Part shown: positions 56,863 through 64,000 of the stretch, in pieces
How the letters are laid out: every line of letters starts with the position of its first letter
How positions within the stretch are numbered: position 1 is the first letter of the stretch
Assembly: GCA_036365145.1 (NCBI GenBank)
Contig: JAEOAD010002183.1
Coordinates: 3,931,501-3,995,500, forward strand
From: Orientallactaga sibirica
Taxonomy: Eukaryota > Chordata > Mammalia > Rodentia > Dipodidae
Direction: 5' to 3'
DNA: 64,000 nt
Made by a program: the position numbers and the translations under genes
The notes under the pieces: model-generated
What the model was told of the DNA's origin: nothing
The model's input: only the letters and a program-made list of their open reading frames with translations
The model's database searches: none

Positions 56863-57536
56863 GTTTTGTTAATTTCAGAAATACACGGACATTTAAGTTA
56901 CTTTCAGTCACATTCTCATTTCAGTCTTATTACATTTATGGGTAGATTATATTCACTGTTTTTGGATAGTAAGGAAGCATTACAAAGAATCTGAAATAAA
57001 AAGAAATACTGAGGCTAACAGAGTTGAAAACCAGTATTATAAGTATATTAGTAACCAAACAAAATGTTAGAAGCCTTTGCAAGAAATTAAATTCCAACTC
57101 CTGCCTGATACAGAAAAAAAAAAATCTTCAATTACACAGTTATAGAAGTCCTCTATTTGAAGAACTTGGCAGGAAAAAATATTAGCTCCTAAGATCTCCA
57201 GTGACAGTTCCCTACTGTCATACCCTTTTACTTCCATTTCTAAAGAACTGTAATAATAAAAAAGTGTGGCTTTGATTAGTCACATCTTCCTTTATCTCTT
57301 GAGGATTTCTATTGATTAGGACTAGTTCTGACCTCTAGAATTATACAGAGCAGATCCTATATTCTATATGCTAGCCCTTTAAGTATTTGACCATCACTAC
57401 TAAATCCCTTCAATGTCTTCTTGCATCACATCAAAGGCTAAAGACAATTTATATCATAGACTCATACTTTATGATTCTCACACTTTCATCACTGTCATCT
57501 TCTCTGCATTAATGTATCAATAAAACATGACATCCT

Positions 57537-57672
57537 AGCCAGGTGTGGTAGCACATACCTTTAATCCCAGTGCATGGGAAGAACAGGTAGGAGGATGGCT
57601 GTGAGATTGAGGCCAGCCTAAGATTTCCCAGTGAAATTACCTTGGGCTATAGTGAGACCCCACCTCAGGTGG
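57537..57672 (+). repeat. B1 SINE
   Basis: GCCAGGTGTGGTAGCACATAC to AGTGAGACCCCACCTC. Confidence 0.9.
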
Positions 57673-57689
57673 AAAAAAATGCATCCTAA

Positions 57690-58190
57690 ATTAATCTAGC
57701 TTGCCAGAAATTCAAAAACTCCACACTGTCAAGATGTGAGTTCTTCCCTAAATTAATCTACAGTTTGAACAAAAATCCCATAATAAACCTAGCAAGTTAC
57801 TTTTAGGTAGACAAGCTGTTGCTAAAGTTTACATGGAGACCCAGAATAGACAATACAATATTAAAACTGGAAGACTGACACTAGCCAATTTCCAAGAGTT
57901 ACCATACAAACTATAGTAATCAAAATAGTGGGGTATCAGATGAAATAATAAACACATCAAAGAAACAGAATAAAATACCCAGAAATAGACACTCACAGAT
58001 AAAGTCAAGTGAACTTTGACAAAGGAACAGAGTCAATTCAATGGAGAAAGGATACTCTTTCAATAAATGGTGCTAGAACAACTGGATATACATATGCAAA
58101 CGAGGAAAAAAGTAATCACAAATGAAATAACAAAACTAAATGTAAAATGTAAAACTGTAAGAAAATATCTAAGTGATTTAAAACATTTTA
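57690..58190 (+). mobile_element. LINE-1 ORF2 fragment, degraded
   Basis: Order of ACTATAGTAATCAAAATAG, AACTTTGACAAAGGAACAG, CAATAAATGGTGCTAGAAC and TGGATATACATATGCAAA matches the C-terminal third of mammalian L1 ORF2. No open frame remains. Confidence 0.75.
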
Positions 58191-58224
58191 TGGAAAATAT
58201 CAAAGAACCAATGTATGGAAATAG

Positions 58225-58560
58225 CTCATAAGCTTGCTGTTGTAGTGACTTGCTCTTTGCTGGGACAAAGCACTTTGACCAAGAGCAGCTGATGGGATAA
58301 AGTTTTTATTTTGGCTTACAGTCTTGAGGGGAAGCTTCATGATGGCAGGAGAAAGAGCATGCCATGAGCAGAGGCTGGACATCACCTCTGCCACAGCAGG
58401 TGGAAAACAGCAGCAGGATAATGAGCACACTAGCATTGGCAAACTGGGGCTAATAAGCCTCAAAATCTTCCACCAGTGACACACCTCCTCCAGCAAGGCT
58501 GCACATCCCCAAGATGCCACCCCAAGCATTCAGAACACATGAATTTATGGTGGACATATG
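58225..58560 (+). repeat. Rodent mid-repetitive element, family uncertain
   Basis: GACAAAGCACTTTGACCAAG and AGTTTTTATTTTGGCTTACAG resemble a common rodent repeat (possibly URR1-like, from memory). No open coding potential. Confidence 0.4.
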
Positions 58561-58639
58561 AGTCAAACAGCGTACTGCCATACATTAGAATATTTTCCTT
58601 TCAGTGAAAGATATTATCAAGAGAATGAGAGTGGGAAAA

Positions 58640-58990
58640 ATGTTTGCTCAATGGTTTAGAGAGCTTGCCACTTCAGCACGAGGGCCTCTGGGGCTAGAAA
58701 TCACTAAGCTCTCCAGAAACCACATCAAAAGCTGGGTGTGGCCACATGTCTGCAAGAGACAGAGACAGGAAAATTGTTGAGGTTTGCTAAATGACAGTAG
58801 CTTTGGGTTGAGGAAAGGCTAGACCCTGTCTCAAAGTAATACAAAGATGAGTGACAAGAGGAGGACATCTAAAGTTCCCAAACTCTGCCTCTGCGGACAT
58901 AAGCATAGGTCACTCATCTCTGCATGCACACAGGCAGGCATACACATCACACACACCACATATACACTCTACACACATGTGAAAAAAAAA
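58640..58990 (+). repeat. B4-type composite SINE
   Basis: GCAAGAGACAGAGACAGG, TAGACCCTGTCTCAAAG, end rich in CACACA. Confidence 0.6.
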
Positions 58991-59329
58991 TCAAGAACAG
59001 AAAAACTTGATTTAACAAATATATTTCACCTAAGAAGATATCCAGATGGCAAATAAGCATGTGAAAAGATGTTGAACAAGACAAGTCATTAAGGAACCTG
59101 CTGGTAAACCAACTGATACCACCATACAGCTATCATAACACAGACAAAATTCAATACAAAAACATCACAAATGCTGGTGAGCTGTGGAACAATAGGACAT
59201 CATTAAATGCGGGTGTAGATGAAGGTTGGCACACAGCCCATATGGGAAGCTATTTGCAGGGTTTTTCTGTGTGTGTGTGTGTTTTTTCCAATAAGAAAGA
59301 AAAATGGGTGGGTGTGTATGTGTGTGTTT

Positions 59330-59540
59330 TACCTAAGGCATGGAGAATGCTAGGGAAGTGCTCTAGAATTAAGCTGTATCTTCAGTTCTTTCGCTCCCCT
59401 CTCTCTTTATCCTGAGATAGTCTTATAGCCCAGGCTACCTTCTAACTCAGCATGTAGCTGAGAATGACCTTGAACATCATTCTCCTTCACCTACAGAGTC
59501 CTGGCATTATGGGTGTGTACTACCATACCAGGTTTCTCCA
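59330..59540 (-). repeat. ID-B1 composite SINE
   Basis: AAGTGCTCTAGAATTAAGC ID-like part next to reverse B1 AGATAGTCTTATAGCCCAGG. Confidence 0.6.
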
Positions 59541-59550
59541 CCGTCTTTTC

Positions 59551-59727
59551 ATATATTTGTTATTTACTTATTTGCATGTGTGTCTAAGTGCATGCATGTG
59601 CATGCCAGGGTCTGCTGCCACTGCAAACAAACGCTCCTCTGGCTTTATATGAGTGACTGTGTAATTAAACTTGAGTCCACAGGCTTTGCAAACAAGCATC
59701 TCTAACTACTGAGAAATCTCCATAGTC
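59551..59727 (-). repeat. Diverged tRNA-derived SINE
   Basis: TTATTTACTTATTTGCATG lead, GCTTTGCAAACAAGCATC, ends AATCTCCATAGTC. Confidence 0.75.
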
Positions 59728-59728
59728 A

Positions 59729-59839
59729 CTTATTTTTTCTGAGATAGAGTCTCACTAAATTGCCCAAGTGGGCCTTGAACTTGCCGTCTTTTAGCTTCAG
59801 AGAAATTGGGATTATAAGTCTGTGCCACCATACCTGGCT
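59729..59839 (-). repeat. Old B1-like SINE
   Basis: GAGATAGAGTCTCACTAAATTG to CCACCATACCTGGC. Confidence 0.75.
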
Positions 59840-59960
59840 ATAGCAGATCTTTGCTTAAAATCAAAGTAAACAATTGATTTTAACATAATCCAGCCAAAAC
59901 ACAATTTGGTTTTTAACTAAAGAAGCAGAAACTTCAAGTGCATATAAAAATCTGCAAACA

Positions 59961-60195
59961 GGGACTGGAGAGATGGCTTAGGGGTTATGGCGCCTGCCTA
60001 AACCTAAGAACGCTGGTTCCAATCTCCAGTAGTTCCAATCTCCAGGTCCCACGTTTAGCCAGATGCAAAGTGATTCAAGAGCACAACGCTGGATTTCGTT
60101 CTCAGCAGCTGAGACACTGCTGGCGCACCCATCTCTGTCTTCCTCTCCCTCTCTCTCTCTGCCTCTCTCTGTGTCTCTCTCCAAAAAAAAAAAAT
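59961..60195 (+). repeat. tRNA-derived SINE with internal 19-bp duplication
   Basis: GGACTGGAGAGATGGCTTAGG; GTTCCAATCTCCAG repeats back to back at the B box; TCTGCAAACAG duplication flanks it. Confidence 0.9.
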
Positions 60196-60444
60196 TCTGC
60201 AAACAGATATCTACAGAGGCCTGATTACAAACAACCACTATGTCTTCCATTATCAAATGAATATTCTATGGGTGTTGGTTGATAATGTCAACATAGATTT
60301 ACAGATTGTTACAAATTCACCAATCTGGGGTAAAATACTGACATTTAGGGCCATGCATATGCAGAGAGAGATAATACCTGGAAAATTTCTATACTTCCCA
60401 TTCAATTTTACTGTGACAAAAAATTGTTATAAGAATTTTTTTTT

Positions 60445-61720
60445 CATTTTTTTATTTTTCAAGGTAGGGTCTTTTTTTTTTAATAGACAAATTATTTATT
60501 TTCCATCTGCCTTTCCTAGCCTGATTCACAGAGTGAGAGCAAGCAGGTGCTTTTCCCCACCCACCATACAAGCACACAACAGATATTTGACATAGTTTGG
60601 GTCACAAAGGGGCAAGACGTGAATGGACTCTAGCAGACACATTCCATGTTCAGAGGGGAAGAAACTGAAGCCCAAGGTGTCAACAACAAACATAATGCAA
60701 GTGATGTCTCAGCCCAGTGGTGAAGGGTGTAAGGAACCAGCCTGGCATGGCTATAGCCATCTTGATATCTTTGACCTGTGTCTCAGCTTCAATAGAAAAA
60801 AGTTAATCATTTAGATAGCCAGCCACACATGTTGTACTGTCTACCGATGCTCAGGTTATTTCTTAACTGATAACAGCCAAGCTAAGAGTTTTGAGGAAAA
60901 GGCTTGATGCAATGCAGTTGGCCCTGGCCCTCTTGTGTCTAGTTTAATATAACCTCGTCTTTCTGTCTTAGAATATGGAGAGCCACATGTTTTACTTCTG
61001 CCCAACATATCTTTCTGTCTGTAAGTCCCCAGGAAATTGCAGGTTGTGCAGTACTGGATTTGTCTGCCTCCTTCTTCAGTCTCACAGCACCTTCTGTCTT
61101 TGGCAGTCAGCTTTCATGGACTGGTGCCAGGTTCTTCAACATAACAGGGTCTCCCTCAAAGCAGATATTTAATATAGTTTGAGGCATCATTAATTTCCTA
61201 GCCATCCTGAATGCTCTGTGAAAACTATCTAGAACTTGTTTCTTCACACCTTAGAACCCCGACTGATAAGTGCAGCCTACATTAGGGCAGGTGCATACGC
61301 TGCTCCTAAGAGGAAAGCTGCAATGTCCTAAAATTGTGATCCTGCCCAAGGAATGCACATCTATGCCAGCATTCCAGTCAGAATCCCAAGGCAACAGATG
61401 GAACTAACAATGTTAGCTTAGACATTGTTTAGAGTAATAATAAAAGTACCTAGAAAATTCTGAAAAAAATGATAATAATGAGAGGGATGAATGCTAACCT
61501 TATTTTCTTGTTTTGCTGTGTGTGTATATTTTGATGTAAGTGTGTGCATGCACATGCCATAATACACACGTGTTGGCCAGAGGAGAACTTCGGGTGTTGG
61601 TCCTCGCCTTCTATCAAGGTAGGGTCTTGATTTAGCACAGGCTGACCTGGAATCCAAGCGATCCTCCAACCTTCGCCTTCTGAGTGCTAAGATGAAAGGC
61701 ATGTGCCACCACACCCAGTG
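60445..61720 (-). repeat. B1 SINE split by a retrocopy
   Basis: Tail and CAAGGTAGGGTCTT lie at 60445-60473; the rest of the B1 resumes at 61629 (AGCACAGGCTGACCTGGAAT to CACCACACCCAG). Confidence 0.85.
60474..61613 (-). mobile_element. Probable processed retrocopy of a transcript 3' end
   Basis: On the minus strand the segment ends AATAAA (60495-60500), 13 nt, then an A run, and is bounded by a 15-bp repeat TCAAGGTAGGGTCTT (60459-60473 and 61614-61628). That is the signature of LINE-1-mediated retrotransposition. The body has no long open frame; its 5' part resembles a B4-type SINE tail, so the source looks like a 3'UTR or non-coding RNA. I do not recognise the parent gene. Confidence 0.75.
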
Positions 61721-61721
61721 C

Positions 61722-61937
61722 GATTTTTTTATTAAAATATTTTACTTATTTGAGAGAGAGACAAAGAGGCAGTAGCGAAAGAGAATGGGTACGCTAGGAC
61801 CTCTAGCAACTGCAAACGAACTCCAGATGCATGCATCATCTTGTGTAACTGGCTTTACGTGGGTACTATGGAATCGAAACTGGGTCCTTTGGCTTTGCAG
61901 GAAAGTGCTTTAACCATTAAACCATCTTCCAGCCCCC
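61722..61937 (-). repeat. tRNA-derived SINE
   Basis: Ends AAACCATCTTCCAGCCCCC. Confidence 0.9.
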
Positions 61938-61940
61938 CAT

Positions 61941-62182
61941 TTTTTTTTGTAAAAATTTTTATTTATTTATTTGCAAACAGAGATGAGAGGAAAAAAAAAC
62001 AAAACAAAGAATGGCCTCTCCAGGGCCTACAGCCACCACAAACAACCTCCAGATGCATGTGGCCACTAATCTGGCTTTATGTGGATACTGGGGAATCGAA
62101 CTATTAGATCATTAATAAGTTATAACAGGTCACTAAGCTTTGCAGGCAAGCGCCTTAACCACTAAGCGATCTCTCCAGCCCC
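61941..62182 (-). repeat. tRNA-derived SINE with a foreign insert
   Basis: Ends AAGCGATCTCTCCAGCCCC; about 35 bp of non-SINE sequence (62101-62137) sits at the B box. Confidence 0.85.
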
Positions 62183-62578
62183 AGCTAGAATTTTTAAAAG
62201 ATAAATGAAATTACCTGAACTTCATATCATAAATAAAAGTTATTACAGGTCAAGACTCTGTAATACTACAATCTGAAATTTTAAATACCCCAAATCTGGA
62301 ACTTTATGACTTAATATGCTACATGTGAAAAATCCCACAACTGTCCTCATCTAACAGGTGCCACTGAAACTATATGTAAAAACCACTGAGTTCATTTACC
62401 TTCAGATTTTATACATGCTTTATATGAAACAAATGAATTTCATCTTTAGACAGGGTCCTATCCCCAAGACACATATATGCAAATATTCTTAAATCTGGAA
62501 ATCCGTCTGAAATTTGAAAACTACCAGTCCCCAGAATTTCAGATAAGGTATATCATATCTACCTAATATAGAGATTTA

Positions 62579-62772
62579 GGGCTACAGAGATGGTTCAGCA
62601 GTTAAAGGTGCTTGCTTGCAAAGTCTGATGACCCAGGTTTGATTCCCTAGTACCCAGGTAAAACCAGATGCACAATGTGGCACATGTGTCTGAAGTTTAT
62701 ATACAGTGGCAGGTGGCCCTGGTGTGTCCATTCTCACTTCCTCTCTCTCAAATAAATAATTTTTTAAAAAAC
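62579..62772 (+). repeat. tRNA-derived SINE
   Basis: GGGCTACAGAGATGGTTCAGC; CAAATAAATAATTTTTTA tail. Confidence 0.9.
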
Positions 62773-62884
62773 AGAATGTACAGAGATTTAAAGACAGAGA
62801 AGATACCATTTATGAGGGGTGGAGGTGAATATGGACACAGCTCACAGAAAAATCACACTAAAAAAGGACAAGATGCCTAACCTA

Positions 62885-63220
62885 AAATATAAGAGAAAAA
62901 TAAATTAAAACTATATTGTTATATTATGTTCCTCCTATCTAATTGACAAAAATACAAATCTGACAGTATATGCTAACGAAGCAAAGGAAAACATAGACAC
63001 TGGCAACAATACAAAGGACTCTCCAAAAAATCATAGTTACTTAACTATATGAGTATTACATTTCTAGTGATGCATTTTCCTACTATGCATTGAAAGACGT
63101 AAGTTGTAACAGTCATTCACTACAACTCTACTAGTGGTAGCAATGCTCAAAGAACCTGAATCTAACTAGAAGACTAGTTAATGTACATTTGAACAATGAA
63201 ATACTATGTAACTGTAAAAG
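62885..63220 (+). mobile_element. LINE-1 3' end fragment
   Basis: GACAGTATATGCTAACGAAG and CAATGAAATACTATGTAACTG are L1M 3'UTR-like; non-coding. Confidence 0.55.
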
Positions 63221-63224
63221 AGCA

Positions 63225-63560
63225 TAAAAGGCTGGGTAGACAGCTCAGTTGGTAAAATGCTTGCTATGCAAGCAGAAGGACCTGAGTTCAGTATCCAGAG
63301 CTGATGACTGAGTGATGCTAGCTAGATAGATGATAAAGAGACATGAAGGAATGAACAAACTGGTGTGGTGGCATGTGCTTGTAATTCCAATGCTAGGGAA
63401 TCAGAAACAAGAGAATCACTGGGGCTTGCTGGCTAGTCAGTCTAGTCTACCTGCTAAGTTTCCAACCAATAAGAAATCTTGCCTCAAAAAAAGTGGATGG
63501 CTCCTGAAAACCAGCATTTGAGGTTATTCTCTGCTTCTATATGCACACAAAGCATAAAAA
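63225..63560 (+). repeat. B4-type composite SINE
   Basis: GGGTAGACAGCTCAGTTGG head, GGTGTGGTGGCATGTGCTTG body, GAGGTTATTCTCTGCTTC end. Confidence 0.7.
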
Positions 63561-63680
63561 ATGCATGTCCACAAAGTATAAGAAATCTCTCTAAATACTC
63601 CTATGAAATGATTACCTGGTTACTATCTTAAATAAAATAATCAGAATGAAGTATAAAATTATATTAAAATTAAGACAACT

Positions 63681-63832
63681 GCCAGATGTGGTGGCACATG
63701 CCTTTAATCCCAGCACTCAGGAGGCAAAGGTAGGAAGAACTGCCATGAGTTAGAGGCCATCCTGAGACTACATAGAAAATTCCAGGTCAGCCTGGGCTAG
63801 AGCAGGACCCTATCTCAAAAAACTAAAAAAGA
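63681..63832 (+). repeat. B1 SINE
   Basis: GCCAGATGTGGTGGCACATG to AGCAGGACCCTATCTC. Confidence 0.95.
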
Positions 63833-64000
63833 TTAAGTCTCAAACATAAGACAATTATAAGCACACACATAAATATGTATATACATATGTTTATAAAGAT
63901 GCATATTTAACATATTCATATTCACACATATATAAAAATAGAAATACAAAAATTATGATAATTGATAGTTGAAATGGATGTCCCCCAATTGATTTAGGAG

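Larger units (their letters stand above)
898..64000 (-). other. Zc3h13: Zc3h13 gene locus, 3' portion (15 coding exons plus 3'UTR)
   Basis: Joined in phase, fifteen GT-AG exons encode 1,532 residues plus TAA, matching human ZC3H13 from about residue 114 to its end. The human protein is about 1,668 residues as I recall it, so this rodent version is roughly 20 shorter, mainly in a Ser/Ala/Thr tract. In the family, the protein is a nuclear, speckle-associated member of the m6A writer accessory complex (WTAP, VIRMA, HAKAI, RBM15) and keeps that complex nuclear. The N-terminal CCCH finger, start codon and promoter are outside the window. The low boundary is a candidate poly(A) site and is uncertain. 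Confidence 0.95.
53930..64000 (-). other. Zc3h13: Intron upstream of window exon 1 (at least 10 kb, continues outside)
   Basis: No coding exon of Zc3h13 was found here, so the preceding exon lies beyond the window. Repeats are listed separately; 53930-54945, 55660-56690, 56865-57535 and 62185-62575 are AT-rich without recognised features. Confidence 0.8.

Noticed and set aside
58200..58529. A 109-codon minus-strand open frame
   Set aside because: It falls within an interspersed rodent repeat and shows no protein family features.
1..64000. A previously undescribed biological system
   Set aside because: The window is accounted for by one known gene and its intronic repeats. No operon-like gene group, novel domain set or unexplained long coding region was found.

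Overview
This is vertebrate, almost certainly rodent, genomic DNA. It is AT-rich, saturated with SINEs, and carries long introns around small GT-AG exons. Two SINE types dominate: 7SL-derived B1 elements, and a tRNA-derived B2/ID-like SINE with recognisable pol III A and B boxes and AAATAAAT tails. B1 places it in rodents. The body of the tRNA-derived SINE is not the mouse/rat B2 body, and I infer a jerboa-like (dipodoid) rodent at moderate confidence.

The only protein-coding gene I can support is Zc3h13 on the minus strand (human ZC3H13/KIAA0853, Drosophila Flacc/Xio), the accessory subunit of the nuclear m6A mRNA methyltransferase complex. Fifteen coding exons were mapped by joining splice sites in phase. 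They give 4,599 nt, exactly 1,533 codons including a TAA stop, with no frameshift or premature stop. The window enters the protein near human residue 114. The first exons and the single CCCH zinc finger therefore lie beyond base 64,000.

In transcript order (high to low coordinates) the exons encode a coiled coil and Ser/Pro/Lys-rich segment (53.9-43.6 kb), an SR-type linker (37-34 kb), RD- and RE-dipeptide low-complexity exons (32.8-26.6 kb), a lysine-rich and Ser/Ala-rich region (24.6-23.0 kb), another RD/RE stretch (20.5-20.0 kb), and the compact C-terminal region (17.3-2.0 kb) known in the family for binding WTAP and other MACOM subunits. The 3'UTR follows at about 2012-900.

The remaining sequence is intronic or 3' flanking. 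It holds about 85 SINE copies, several B4/ID-type composite SINEs and old LINE-1 fragments. There is also a probable class II endogenous retrovirus LTR containing a 12-copy, 63-bp minisatellite, a probable 1.14-kb retrocopy inserted inside a B1 with a 15-bp target duplication, and a locally duplicated 81-bp segment. I found no CRISPR array, operon, functional RNA gene or candidate new biological system. The most interesting items are the minisatellite LTR, the retrocopy, the tandem and non-canonical splice acceptors, and SINEs lying within about 50 bp of splice sites.
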